The notes beneath the pieces are model-generated. The model had not been told where the DNA came from, did not search any database, and was given only the letters and a program-made list of their open reading frames with translations. From Chitinophaga oryzae (GTDB taxonomy: Bacteria > Bacteroidota > Bacteroidia > Chitinophagales > Chitinophagaceae): DNA of 64,000 bases. Location of the stretch: the NCBI RefSeq assembly GCF_012516375.2, contig NZ_CP051204.2, positions 1,240,001 through 1,304,000 on the forward strand, given 5' to 3'. The stretch's first letter is position 1; every line of letters starts with the position of its first letter. This document shows positions 36,330-45,232 of this stretch, piece by piece. Both the position numbers and the translations under genes were made by a program.

Positions 36330-37670
36330 TTACAATGCTTTCACCGCTTCTTTGAATTTCCGGCCCCTGTCTTCGTAATTTTTAAACAGGTCGAAGCTGG
36401 CGCAGGCGGGGGAGAGCATTACCACGTCCCCTTTGGTGGCCTGGGCGAACGCTTCGCGTACCGCGTCCATCATGCCGGACGTGCTGATCATGACAGGCGT
36501 ATCTTTTGATAACGCATCAATGATCGGTGTGTTGTCCACCCCCATACAAATAATGGCTTTTACTTTTTCCTTCACCAGGTCGCGGATAGCGGAGTAGTCG
36601 TTGCCTTTGTCCACACCGCCCATGATCAGTACAATGGGCTTTTCGATGCTTTCGAGGGCAAACCATACGGAATTCACATTGGTAGCTTTGCTGTCATTGA
36701 TAAAATCCACGCCTTTCACGGTTGTCACATATTCCATCCGGTGTTCGAGGCTTTTGAAGGAAGCCAGGCTTTCGCGGATTTTTTCCTTTCTAATATCCAT
36801 GGTTCTGCCTGCAATTGCTGCTGCCATCGAATTATACAGATTGTGTTTCCCTTTTAGCGCCAGGTCATACATCGACATGATGACCGGCTCTCCGTCAACC
36901 AGTATTTGCAACTGCTCGTTGGCGATAGAACCGCCTTCTTTCAGTGGTTTCATGATGGTAAAAGGTATTAATGTTGAATAAATGGGTTGCTGCGCCAAAT
37001 GCTGCATGATCTCGGGATCATCCATACAGTAGACGAAATAGTCTTCTTTTGTCTGGTTCATCGCAATCCTGAACTTGGAGGCTACATAATTTTCCATTTT
37101 GTAGTCGTACCGGTCCAGGTGATCAGGCGTAATGTTGAGCAGGATGGCTACGTTGGGTTTGAATTCCACGATGTCATCCAGCTGAAAGCTGCTGATTTCA
37201 ATCACATAATACTCCGCTGGTGCGGTTGCCACCTGCCTGGCATAACTAACGCCAATGTTGCCGACCATGGCCACGTCCAGTCCTGCCGTTTTGAAAATAT
37301 GGTAGGTGAGGGCGGTGGTGGTGCTTTTGCCGTTGCTGCCGGTGATGGCAATAATCTTTTTACCTTTTGAAAAACGGTAGGCCAGTTCGATTTCGGAGAT
37401 GACAGCCACGCCTTTTTCGCGTACTTTTTTCATCAGCTCTGTTTTTTCAGGGATACCCGGACTTTTGACGATTTCGTCTGCGCCCAGTATGACATCCCAG
37501 GAGTGATGGCCTTCTTCGAAAGGAATATGGTTTACCGCCAGTTCCTGTTTATAGTTGTCTTTGATAGTGCCGCCTTCGGACACAAAAACATCATACCCCT
37601 GCTGTTTGCCCAGCAAGGCTGCCCCTATCCCGCTTTCTCCTGCTCCTAATATGATGAGTTTATGCGCCAT
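36330..37670 (-). CDS. murD: UDP-N-acetylmuramoylalanine--D-glutamate ligase
   Basis: Adds D-Glu to UDP-MurNAc-L-Ala. 446 residues. N-terminal ILGAGESGIGAALL nucleotide loop, P-loop IAITGSNGKSTTTAL (about residue 110), the Lys/His region NITPDHLDRYDY (about 185), FINDSKATNVNSV (about 320), and the C-terminal LMGGVDKGNDY and LSPACASFDLFKNYEDRG. All conserved mur-ligase signatures are present. Transcribed between mraY and ftsW. Confidence 0.97.
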   Translation of the reverse strand: MAHKLIILGAGESGIGAALLGKQQGYDVFVSEGGTIKDNYKQELAVNHIPFEEGHHSWDVILGADEIVKSPGIPEKTELMKKVREKGVAVISEIELAYRFSKGKKIIAITGSNGKSTTTALTYHIFKTAGLDVAMVGNIGVSYARQVATAPAEYYVIEISSFQLDDIVEFKPNVAILLNITPDHLDRYDYKMENYVASKFRIAMNQTKEDYFVYCMDDPEIMQHLAQQPIYSTLIPFTIMKPLKEGGSIANEQLQILVDGEPVIMSMYDLALKGKHNLYNSMAAAIAGRTMDIRKEKIRESLASFKSLEHRMEYVTTVKGVDFINDSKATNVNSVWFALESIEKPIVLIMGGVDKGNDYSAIRDLVKEKVKAIICMGVDNTPIIDALSKDTPVMISTSGMMDAVREAFAQATKGDVVMLSPACASFDLFKNYEDRGRKFKEAVKAL

Positions 37671-37709
37671 TTTCGTATATACTTCTTTGTTAGTTCTTTG
37701 GTTTTTTGA

Positions 37710-38969
37710 TTATCTCATTTTCAGTGTCGCGATCGCAAATGCCACACACATGATGGTCACGATCCAGAAGCGAACGGATATTTTGCTTTCATGATATCCG
37801 AGTTTCTGATAGTGGTGGTGCAGCGGTGACATTTTCAGTAAACGCCGGCCTTCTCCGTATTTCTTTTTGGTGTATTTGAAATAGGACACCTGCAGCATGA
37901 CTGACAGGTTTTCGACCAGGAACACACCGCAGAAGATGGGTATCAGCAGTTCTTTGCGCACAATAAACGCCAGCGCTGCGATGATACCTCCCAGCGCCAG
38001 GCTGCCGGTATCTCCCATGAAAACCTGCGCCGGATAAGCGTTGTACCAGAGGAAGCCCACACAGGCGCCCACAAAGGCGGCAATGAAGATGGACAGTTCG
38101 CCCAGGTTGGGGATGTACATGATATTGAGGTACTCCGCAAACTGAATGTTACCGGACACATAAGCAAAAATGCCGAGACATATTCCTATGATACCCGACA
38201 CCCCTGTGGCCAGCCCGTCCAGTCCGTCCGTTATGTTTGCGCCGTTGGACACGGCGGTGATGATAAAGATGACGATCAGGATATAGACGATGAACGTGTA
38301 TTTTTCTGCGCCGGGAATCCAGGAAATCAGCTTGGCGTAGTTGAATTCGTGGTTCTTGACGAACGGGATGGTGGTGATGGGTGTTTTCACGTCCACAAAC
38401 CGTTGTCCGTCTCGGGTCACTCTTTCCGGGTGATTCGTAAGGCGTCTTTCGTAGGGCGCCAGCTTGCCGCTGTTCATCAGCTCGCGTGATACCACCACAT
38501 CGTTATTGAAATACAGGGTGGTGCCTACAATGAGGCCCAGTCCTATCTGTCCGAGTATTTTAAAGCGGCCGGCCAGCCCTTCCTTGTTCTTTTTGAATAC
38601 TTTGATGTAATCGTCCAGAAATCCGATGAGGCCCAGCCAGATGGTACAAAGCAGTACCAGCCAGATATACACATTGGCCACCTGTGCAAACAGGAGGGTG
38701 GGAATGAGGATGGCAGCGAGGATGATGAGGCCGCCCATGGTGGGGGTGCCCTTCTTGGTGTTTTCACCCTGAAGGCCCAGCTCACGGATCGTTTCACCGA
38801 TTTGTTTGCGCTGCAGGAATTTGATAATACGTTTACCCAACAACAGGGAGATGACCAGCGACAGCAACAGGGCCATCGTCACGCGGAAGGTGATAAACTG
38901 GAACATACCACCACCGATGATGCTGATCTTGAATTCTGTTTTCAGGTAATTTAAAAAATAATATAACAT
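37710..38969 (-). CDS. mraY: Phospho-N-acetylmuramoyl-pentapeptide-transferase
   Basis: Integral-membrane enzyme that moves phospho-MurNAc-pentapeptide to undecaprenyl phosphate (lipid I). The start at 38969 ([13 protein letters not shown]) gives 419 residues; the frame extends 11 codons further but without MraY character. Signatures: [11 protein letters not shown] (about residue 75), [11 protein letters not shown] (catalytic Asp pair), [14 protein letters not shown] with the third Asp, and [18 protein letters not shown] near the C-terminus. Ten membrane segments. About 60 extra residues around 180-240 are typical of Bacteroidota MraY. Confidence 0.97.
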   Translation of the reverse strand: MLYYFLNYLKTEFKISIIGGGMFQFITFRVTMALLLSLVISLLLGKRIIKFLQRKQIGETIRELGLQGENTKKGTPTMGGLIILAAILIPTLLFAQVANVYIWLVLLCTIWLGLIGFLDDYIKVFKKNKEGLAGRFKILGQIGLGLIVGTTLYFNNDVVVSRELMNSGKLAPYERRLTNHPERVTRDGQRFVDVKTPITTIPFVKNHEFNYAKLISWIPGAEKYTFIVYILIVIFIITAVSNGANITDGLDGLATGVSGIIGICLGIFAYVSGNIQFAEYLNIMYIPNLGELSIFIAAFVGACVGFLWYNAYPAQVFMGDTGSLALGGIIAALAFIVRKELLIPIFCGVFLVENLSVMLQVSYFKYTKKKYGEGRRLLKMSPLHHHYQKLGYHESKISVRFWIVTIMCVAFAIATLKMR

Positions 38970-39060
38970 ATGTTTTAGTCGGAGCCTCCCCGTCCGCCTC
39001 ATTCGGAGGGGGGCTGTTAAGTCATTGAGTTATTAAGTATTTAGTTTCGTTCCGTTTTAG

Positions 39061-40527
39061 TTATTTATCGAGCAGCCTCATTACTTCATCCAGCACTTGT
39101 TTATCGTCGAAGGGATGTTTCACCCCTTTGATTTCCTGGTATTTCTCGTGTCCTTTTCCGGCCACGAGGATGATGTCTTCTTTTCCGGCGAGGGTAACGG
39201 CGGTTTTAATCGCTTCCCTGCGGTCGGTAATGGAGATCACTCTTTTTTTCTGGTGCACGGGCACGCCGGCTTCCATTTCGCGGATAATCGCGTCCGGATC
39301 TTCGGAGCGGGGATTATCGGAAGTGAGGATCACGCGGTCGCTGCTGTCGGCCGCTACTGCCGCCATGACCGGTCTTTTCGCTGTGTCGCGGTCGCCGCCG
39401 CAGCCTACCACTGTGATGACCTGTTCATGTCCTTTGCGCAGGTTTTTGATGGTAGCGAGCACGTTTTTCAGGGCATCGGGGGTGTGGGCGTAGTCCACGA
39501 TAGCGATGATCTGGTCGTGTGCGGACACGATATATTCGAAGCGGCCTTCCGCACCCTGCGTATTGCTGAGGGTGCGCAGCACCGCGGCTTTGTCCTGTCC
39601 GAGCAACACAGCAGCGCCGTATACCGCCAGCAGGTTGTAGGCGTTGAACTCACCGATCAGGCGGAAGTGCACTTCTGTGTCGCCTACCTGCATGATCAGC
39701 CCGGTGAGGTTGTTTTCCAGGATTTTTCCTTTGAAATCGGCCAGTGTACGCAGGCTATAGGTGGCCTTGCGGGCTTTGGTGTTTTGCAGCATTACCATAC
39801 CTCTTTTATCGTCGAGATTGGTAAGGGCGAAAGCCGAAGCGGGCAGGCTGTCAAAGAACGATTTTTTGACCCGGATGTATTCATCAAATGTTTTGTGATA
39901 ATCCAGGTGATCATGGGTGATATTGCTGAAGATGCCTCCGGCGAATTTCAGTCCTGCGATCCGTTGCTGGTGGATGGCGTGGGAGCTTACTTCCATGAAG
40001 GCGTACAGGCATCCTTCTTCCACCATCCGTGCCAGCAGCGCGTTGAGGCTGATGGGGTCCGGGGTGGTATGGGTAGAAGGTATGACGGTATCGCCGATCT
40101 GGTTTTGCACAGTGGACAGCAGTCCGCAGTGGTAGCCCAGCCGGGAGAACAAACGGAACAGGATGGTAGCGATGGTGGTTTTACCGTTGGTGCCGGTAAC
40201 GCCTACCAGCTGCAGTTTGTGGGAAGGGTTATCATAGAAGTTGCCTGCCATGATACCGCTTGCCGTGGCGCTGTTGTCTGCCTGTACGTAGGTCACCGTG
40301 TCGAGCAGCACTTCCGGCAGGGTTTCGCAGATGATGGCAGCGGCGCCTTGAGCGATGGCTTTATCGATATACTGATGGCCATCGGTGTGTACTCCTCTCA
40401 CGGCAATGAAGGCGTCGCCGGGCCCGACGGACCTGGAATCAATGGCGGGTGCGTTCACGGGGATGTCGGTATTTCCGTGTACGGCCCTGATGCCTACATT
40501 GTATAATATGTCGCGCAGCGTCTTCAT
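39061..40527 (-). CDS. murE: UDP-MurNAc-tripeptide synthetase MurE
   Basis: Adds the third residue (meso-diaminopimelate in most Bacteroidota) to UDP-MurNAc dipeptide. 488 residues. P-loop GVTGTNGKTTIATIL (about residue 110), MEVSSHAIHQQRIAGLKF, FSNITHDHLDYHKTFDEY and the C-terminal SDNPRSEDPDAII motif. The DNPR motif (Asp-Asn-Pro-Arg) is the one associated with meso-DAP rather than lysine specificity. The gene is directly adjacent to ftsI (one base between stop and start). No murF follows, as is often the case in this phylum. Confidence 0.97.
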   Translation of the reverse strand: MKTLRDILYNVGIRAVHGNTDIPVNAPAIDSRSVGPGDAFIAVRGVHTDGHQYIDKAIAQGAAAIICETLPEVLLDTVTYVQADNSATASGIMAGNFYDNPSHKLQLVGVTGTNGKTTIATILFRLFSRLGYHCGLLSTVQNQIGDTVIPSTHTTPDPISLNALLARMVEEGCLYAFMEVSSHAIHQQRIAGLKFAGGIFSNITHDHLDYHKTFDEYIRVKKSFFDSLPASAFALTNLDDKRGMVMLQNTKARKATYSLRTLADFKGKILENNLTGLIMQVGDTEVHFRLIGEFNAYNLLAVYGAAVLLGQDKAAVLRTLSNTQGAEGRFEYIVSAHDQIIAIVDYAHTPDALKNVLATIKNLRKGHEQVITVVGCGGDRDTAKRPVMAAVAADSSDRVILTSDNPRSEDPDAIIREMEAGVPVHQKKRVISITDRREAIKTAVTLAGKEDIILVAGKGHEKYQEIKGVKHPFDDKQVLDEVMRLLDK

Positions 40528-42633
40528 CTAGCTCAGTTCTATTACGATCGTTTGTTCGTTTCCAATTTTAGCGCCGCCGGGCAGTGATTGTGTTTTCACT
40601 TTGCCGGCGCCTTTTATGACAACGCGCAGTCCTGCGTTTTCGAGCAGGTACAGCGCATCTTTGAGTCCCATGCCTGTTACGTCGGGCACGGCGCCTTTTG
40701 CGTGCGTGAGCGGCTGGAAGCTGACTTTCCTGTTGCTCACGCTGGGACTTACCCAGCTGTTATTGGCGATGGTGCCGTTCATGGGCATCTGCAGGGTATT
40801 GAGTATCTGTTTCCATTCGCCGCCTTTTCCGTTTTTCAGGGCCAGGAGGGTGTCCAGTTGTACGTTTGCCTGCATGGGTTTCTGTTTTTCCACAGCGATG
40901 GCATAGAGTTTATCAGCCACTTCGCGGAACACAGGTCCTGCCACGTTTGCGCCGTAAAAGCGCAGGGCATGCGGTTTGTTTTTGATCACCACTACGCAGG
41001 TGTACTGCGGGTCATTGGCGGGGAAGTACCCGGCAAATGAGGATTGGTAGATCTTGTCGGCATAACCGCGGCTGCCGTTGGCCACCAGGGCGGTACCGGT
41101 TTTAGCTGCGAAGCTGTAATAGGGGTTGCGCAGTTTCCTGGCGGTGCCGTCTATTGCCACTCCTTCGAGCATGGCCTGTACCTGTTTCAGGGTACTGTTG
41201 GAGCAGATGCTGTCCAGCAGTACGGTAGGCTCAAACTGTTTAACTACCTGGCCATATTCCTGTACGGAATTGACGAGGTAGGGTTTCATCATTTTACCGT
41301 TGTTGGCCACTGCGTTGTATAGCATACAGGTTTGCAGCGGGCTTATCAGCACTTCATACCCGAATGCCATCCAGGGTAGGGAAGTGTTGCTCCATGTTTT
41401 GGAGCTGGTGGTTTTAATCACCGGATGGCCTTCCCCCACCAGGTCGATGCCCGTGTTCTGGTCCATTCTGAGTCTTTTCAGGTGGGCCACGAACTTGTTG
41501 GGCTGTCTGCCATAGTGTTGGACGGCCAGTTTAGCCATTGCCACATTGGAGCTGAGCTCAAATGCGTGTTTGATGGTCACGTTCTGGGGGCCGGGATGCG
41601 GTTCGGAGTCGAATACCGTTCTGCGTCCTACCTGCCAGCGTCCGCCGTCCATGTTGACCATGGTGTTCATGGTGGCGAATTTATCTTCCAGCACAGAGAT
41701 GACGGTGGCCAGTTTAAAAGTGGAACCTGGTTCACCTACCTGCAGTGCGTAGTTCATGTCTTCCCAGTAGCTGCCATCGGGTTGTCTGCCCAGGTTGGCG
41801 ATTGCTTTGATTTTACCTGTCTTCACTTCCATCAGGATACAGGTGCCGTGGGTGGCTTCGTTTTGCACCATCATGTTCATGAGGGCGGTTTCCACGATGT
41901 CCTGCATGTTTACGTCGAGGGTAGTAACGATATCGCGGCCGTTTTCCGGTTCGATGTCATATCCTTCCACGGGAACGTATGTTCCGCCGGCGATGCGGCG
42001 CATGAGCCTTTTGCCGGTCACCCCTTTCAGGTAGTCGTTATAGGTCCTTTCCAGGCCTACGCTTTGTGAATTTTCGCGGGGCAGCCCGATGGTCCTGTTG
42101 GCCAGGAGTTTAAAGGGGTTGATGCGTTTGCTTTTGCTTTCCGCGATCATGCCGCCTTTGTTTTTGCCGAGCCGGAACATGGGGAAGGTGCGCATTTGCT
42201 GGTACTGGTTAAAGGGCACGTTTCTTTTCAGGAGAAAGTAGCGGTCCTTTGTTTTGTAACCTTCCTGCAGCATTTGTGCGTATCCTGCTTTGCTGCGGTC
42301 GCCGAACATCTGGGAGAGGCAGAGGGAGAGGGAATCGAGATTTTCCCGGAACACTTTCCCTTTTTTATCCCGCAGGCCGTCGGCGGCGAAGTCTATCCGT
42401 ATGTCAAAATACGGGATAGAGGTAGACAGCATTCTGCCTTCCTCCGAATAGATGGTGCCTCTTTCCGCGTCGAGGGCTACGTAGCCGGTATGCAGACTGT
42501 CGGCCATATTGCGCCAGTAGTTGCCTTTTACATTCTGGATGTAAAAGACCTTGACCAGGATGGCGACGCCGAAGAGCGCCATGCCGATCAGGCACAGATA
42601 CACACGCCACAATATGTCTTTTTTTACGTCCAC
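40528..42633 (-). CDS. ftsI: Septal penicillin-binding protein (FtsI/PBP3, SpoVD-like) with one PASTA domain
   Basis: Class B transpeptidase for septal peptidoglycan, 701 residues. Short cytoplasmic N-terminus, one membrane helix (about 10-32), a PBP dimerisation domain (about 50-220), and a transpeptidase domain with SxxK in EPGSTFKLAT (about 300), SxN in ELSSNVAMAKL (about 360) and KTG in FAAKTGTALV (about 510). A C-terminal PASTA domain (about 640-701, VPDVTGMGLKDALYLLENAGL) is unlike E. coli FtsI and matches SpoVD-type proteins. The start is GTG (VDVKKDILWRV), the only plausible start after the upstream gap. A 211-bp inverted-repeat region separates it from ftsL. Confidence 0.95.
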   Translation of the reverse strand: MDVKKDILWRVYLCLIGMALFGVAILVKVFYIQNVKGNYWRNMADSLHTGYVALDAERGTIYSEEGRMLSTSIPYFDIRIDFAADGLRDKKGKVFRENLDSLSLCLSQMFGDRSKAGYAQMLQEGYKTKDRYFLLKRNVPFNQYQQMRTFPMFRLGKNKGGMIAESKSKRINPFKLLANRTIGLPRENSQSVGLERTYNDYLKGVTGKRLMRRIAGGTYVPVEGYDIEPENGRDIVTTLDVNMQDIVETALMNMMVQNEATHGTCILMEVKTGKIKAIANLGRQPDGSYWEDMNYALQVGEPGSTFKLATVISVLEDKFATMNTMVNMDGGRWQVGRRTVFDSEPHPGPQNVTIKHAFELSSNVAMAKLAVQHYGRQPNKFVAHLKRLRMDQNTGIDLVGEGHPVIKTTSSKTWSNTSLPWMAFGYEVLISPLQTCMLYNAVANNGKMMKPYLVNSVQEYGQVVKQFEPTVLLDSICSNSTLKQVQAMLEGVAIDGTARKLRNPYYSFAAKTGTALVANGSRGYADKIYQSSFAGYFPANDPQYTCVVVIKNKPHALRFYGANVAGPVFREVADKLYAIAVEKQKPMQANVQLDTLLALKNGKGGEWKQILNTLQMPMNGTIANNSWVSPSVSNRKVSFQPLTHAKGAVPDVTGMGLKDALYLLENAGLRVVIKGAGKVKTQSLPGGAKIGNEQTIVIELS

Positions 42634-42645
42634 GTTCCAGCTGTT

Positions 42646-42729
42646 TAGCTTTATGCTTTTAGCGGATAACTTCCAGGATTTTAGTTGCCGGGAAAGCGAC
42701 TAAGGCTAAAAGCTATGGGCCAAGAGCTA
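42646..42729. repeat. Inverted repeat cluster between ftsL and ftsI
   Basis: GCTTTTAGC at 42655-42663 pairs with GCTAAAAGC at 42705-42713; AGCT-rich sequence continues on both sides (TAGCTTTATGC at 42646; TATGGGCCAAGAGCTA at 42714-42729). A small inner hairpin (TTAGT with ACTAA, 42681-42703) sits in the loop. It fills much of an unusual 211-bp gap inside the dcw operon. Confidence 0.6.
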
Positions 42730-42844
42730 TAAAAAGATACCTGACACTGGCTGCGATTTATAGGTGATGCTTGCCATTTTATTTTACCAGCATCCCCGTC
42801 CTGTAATAGTTTCAGGCGGGCAGCATCAGGTACCAGTATTCATG

Positions 42845-43228
42845 TCATTTTTCGTTTTCCTTTTTCAGCACTATTTTCTGCGGAGGGGAACTGAGTTGTT
42901 TGAGGCCCAGTTGTTCCACGGATTTGCTGACTTCGCTCATTTTACTGCGAAACATGAGCTCACTCTTCACATTGAGATATTCCCACTTAAGCTCTTTTAT
43001 TTCTTTGCCAAGCTGATTAATGCGGCGTATTTTTTTTTCGGCGAGGTGGCTGTTAGCGATATAGACCAGTGCCAGTACGGCGAGGAAACCGATATAGGGC
43101 AGGTTTTGTACCAACGCTCTGTAGTTGATACGCAGCCGCCATTCCCTTTTCGGTTCTTTTGCCGGAGTACTTTCTGTACCGGCAGGTTCTTCTTCCTGGT
43201 TTGTTTCTATAACTTCTTCCTGCAACAC
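42845..43228 (-). CDS. ftsL: FtsL-like division protein
   Basis: A 127-residue bitopic protein with an acidic/basic cytoplasmic N-terminus (about 1-38, rich in Glu and Lys), one membrane helix at about 43-60 (LPYIGFLAVLALVYIANS) and a periplasmic coiled coil (about 62-110, INQLGKEIKELKWEYLNVKSEL). Sequence identity in this family is low. The position between rsmH and ftsI, the size and the topology define it as FtsL, which recruits FtsQ and FtsI. Confidence 0.85.
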   Translation of the reverse strand: MLQEEVIETNQEEEPAGTESTPAKEPKREWRLRINYRALVQNLPYIGFLAVLALVYIANSHLAEKKIRRINQLGKEIKELKWEYLNVKSELMFRSKMSEVSKSVEQLGLKQLSSPPQKIVLKKENEK

Positions 43229-43330
43229 GCGCTATGCCTTTTTAATAATTGACAATATAAAACTGAAAGCAAATCACAACAGATGTGTATAGGATAGGAT
43301 AGGAGCTGGATGATACGGTGTACGGCAGTA

Positions 43331-44242
43331 TCATGCTTTTTTTTCGGCCACCCGCAGTTTTGCGCTTCTCGATCTGCTGTTGAGCTTTAATTCTGCATCG
43401 CTGGCGGTCACCGGTTTTTTTGTGATTAATCTGAACAATTTAGGGGGTGTTTCCTTTCCAAACGGATCTTCCGGTGCTTCCTCGAAACTGCCTGTCTTCA
43501 TAAAATTCTTTACCAGTCTGTCTTCCAGCGAGTGGAAGGTGATGATGGCTAGCCTGCCTCCCGGTTTCAGCGCATTGGCGGATTGGGTAAGCAAATCTTT
43601 TAGGGCGCCCAGTTCATCGTTGACGGCTATCCGGAGTGCCTGAAACACCTGTGCGAGGTATTTCTGCGGGTTGCCTTTGACGATGGGCTGGATCACGGAT
43701 TTAAATTCCGCGATGGTGCGCATGGGGTGTGTTTTTCTTTGCCGTACAATGGTTTGTGCCAGGGTTTTGGCGTTGGTCACTTCTCCGTATTCCTGGAAGA
43801 GGAGTTGTAACCGGGATTCGCCCCAGGTGGCCAGAATCTGGGCCGCAGTGAGGGTTGTCCGGGTGTCCATCCGCATGTCCATGTCGCCGTTAAACCGGAT
43901 GCTGAATCCTCTGTCGGCGGTATCGAACTGGTGTGAAGACACGCCCAGGTCTGCCAGTATGCCGTCTGCCTGTTCCGCTTTGTGTAATTTCAGAAAGCGT
44001 TGCAGGTGCCGGAAATTTTGTTGTACAAATGTTACGCGGTCATCGATGATTCTGTTACGGTATGCATCCTCATCCTGATCAAATACGATCAGTCGTCCTT
44101 TTTCGCCCAGTTTCTCCAGTATGGCCCGGGAATGTCCTCCGCCTCCGAACGTGGCGTCCACATATGTCCCTTCGGGGTTAATGTGTAACAGCTCCGTTGT
44201 CTCCTGCAGCAGAACGGGTAGGTGATATTGTTGTTCGCCCAT
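43331..44242 (-). CDS. rsmH: 16S rRNA (cytosine(1402)-N(4))-methyltransferase
   Basis: SAM-dependent methyltransferase for C1402 of 16S rRNA, 303 residues. Starts MGEQQYHLPVLLQET with the SAM motif YVDATFGGGGHSRAIL (about residues 26-42), a DLGVSSHQFD segment and GFSIRFNGDMDMRMD (about 110-130), then GGRLAIITFHSLEDRLVKNF (about 230-250) near the active site. It lies 11 bp downstream of mraZ, the usual order at the head of dcw clusters. Confidence 0.97.
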   Translation of the reverse strand: MGEQQYHLPVLLQETTELLHINPEGTYVDATFGGGGHSRAILEKLGEKGRLIVFDQDEDAYRNRIIDDRVTFVQQNFRHLQRFLKLHKAEQADGILADLGVSSHQFDTADRGFSIRFNGDMDMRMDTRTTLTAAQILATWGESRLQLLFQEYGEVTNAKTLAQTIVRQRKTHPMRTIAEFKSVIQPIVKGNPQKYLAQVFQALRIAVNDELGALKDLLTQSANALKPGGRLAIITFHSLEDRLVKNFMKTGSFEEAPEDPFGKETPPKLFRLITKKPVTASDAELKLNSRSRSAKLRVAEKKA

Positions 44243-44253
44243 GTTGCTCCAGT

Positions 44254-44721
44254 TTAAATTGATATGTTGTTGTCTCCTCCTCCCATTACCTGTTGAGCCA
44301 GATCACTGAAGGCCCCTGGTGAGAAATTTTCAAAGAACTCCTGGTATTTACCTTTATCCCAGATCTCGATTTTATTGGATGCTGCTGCCAGCACAATGTC
44401 TTTTTCCATATTTGCGTACGACAGCAGGTTTTTCGGTACCAGCAGTCTTCCTGCGCTATCCAGTTCCAGAATGGTGGCCCCGTTGAGGAAGTAGCGCCTA
44501 AATTCCCGTACTTTCGGGTCAAAATCGTTCAGCTTGCTGATACGTTCGAAAATGGGCTGCCACTCATTCATGGGATACAATGACAAGCATTTTTCAAAGC
44601 CTCTGTTGATGACAAACTGCCCCCCGGCGGTCTCTGACAACTGCTTTTTGAATCCGGCAGGTAACAGAAAACGTCCTTTTGCGTCCAGCGTAGCCTCATA
44701 TTCGCCTAGAAAACCTGTCAT
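44254..44721 (-). CDS. mraZ: Transcriptional regulator MraZ
   Basis: Autoregulatory DNA-binding protein at the head of the dcw cluster, 155 residues from the ATG at 44721 (MTGFLGEYEATLDAKGRFLLPAGF). A longer frame from 44760 adds 13 residues that are not part of the MraZ fold, so the shorter start is preferred. Two AbrB-like SpoVT motifs are visible: LDAKGRFLLPAGFKKQL at about 8-28 and LELDSAGRLLVPKNLLSYA at about 85-105, each with the DxxGR core. In E. coli MraZ forms an octamer-like ring and binds short repeats upstream of its gene; similar repeats lie at 44751-44780. Confidence 0.96.
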   Translation of the reverse strand: MTGFLGEYEATLDAKGRFLLPAGFKKQLSETAGGQFVINRGFEKCLSLYPMNEWQPIFERISKLNDFDPKVREFRRYFLNGATILELDSAGRLLVPKNLLSYANMEKDIVLAAASNKIEIWDKGKYQEFFENFSPGAFSDLAQQVMGGGDNNISI

Positions 44722-44750
44722 ACCATGGGGCAAAGTATTTGAAAAACCAT

Positions 44751-44784
44751 TTTCTAACACAAAATAACACTTTTTCCCACTTTT
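44751..44784 (-). promoter_or_regulatory. Candidate MraZ operator (three 10-bp-spaced repeats)
   Basis: The minus strand reads GTGGGAAAAA, GTGTTATTTT, GTGTTAGAAA: three GTG-starting units in exact 10-bp register 30-60 bp upstream of the mraZ ATG. The known E. coli MraZ box is TGGGN repeated at 10-bp spacing; the first unit is identical to it. Confidence 0.5.
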
Positions 44785-44808
44785 TAACGAAAAAATACTT
44801 TATAAATT

Positions 44809-44941
44809 TTTTCCACAGGAGCACAGACCACGACAGAAAGGCTTTGGCATGTCTTTATCCCCCTTTTTTACGCCCGGGATGCGGGATTGTGTGGATAAGA
44901 TGTGAATGAGTGTTAATATTGTGTTTATAACCTGTGAAAAA
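44809..44941. other. Cluster of DnaA-box-like 9-mers in the mraZ-bamD intergenic region
   Basis: TTATCCACA (on the minus strand, 44890-44898) is the canonical DnaA box. TTTTCCACA at 44809-44817 and TTTTTCACA (minus, 44933-44941) match the relaxed TTWTNCACA form. The whole 511-bp gap (44722-45232) is AT-rich, holds no convincing gene, and separates two divergent operons. This could be part of a replication origin or a chance cluster. Confidence 0.3.
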
Positions 44942-45232
44942 CGCACCAGCATTGACATTGAAGCGAATAAAATAACTGCGGCTTTTTTTCAGTTTGCGGG
45001 ATGAAACTGCTTTTACGAATGGTATTTATTTGTAATCCGACACTTTTGCCCGGATTTTTTTTGACATTATCAGCCGGTTTTTTATTTTCGGCAGGTAAGC
45101 GGCAAAAGGAATCATTTCTTCGGTAAAATGCCCGGGTTCAGCGATTTGACGGCCTCTTTTGCAAAATTTTAACAGCAATGAAAATCTCTTCGCCTTACAT
45201 TTACATTTAATTCTTAATTTTGCCACTCTTTT

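Noticed and set aside
39097..40506. 469-residue plus-strand ORF opposite murE
   Set aside because: Exact antisense of a well-supported essential gene; no recognisable domains; long open antisense frames are common at this codon bias.
45026..45226. 66-residue minus-strand ORF in the mraZ-bamD gap
   Set aside because: Lys/Arg-rich with no family motif, no signal or promoter, in an AT-rich divergent region; most likely a chance frame.
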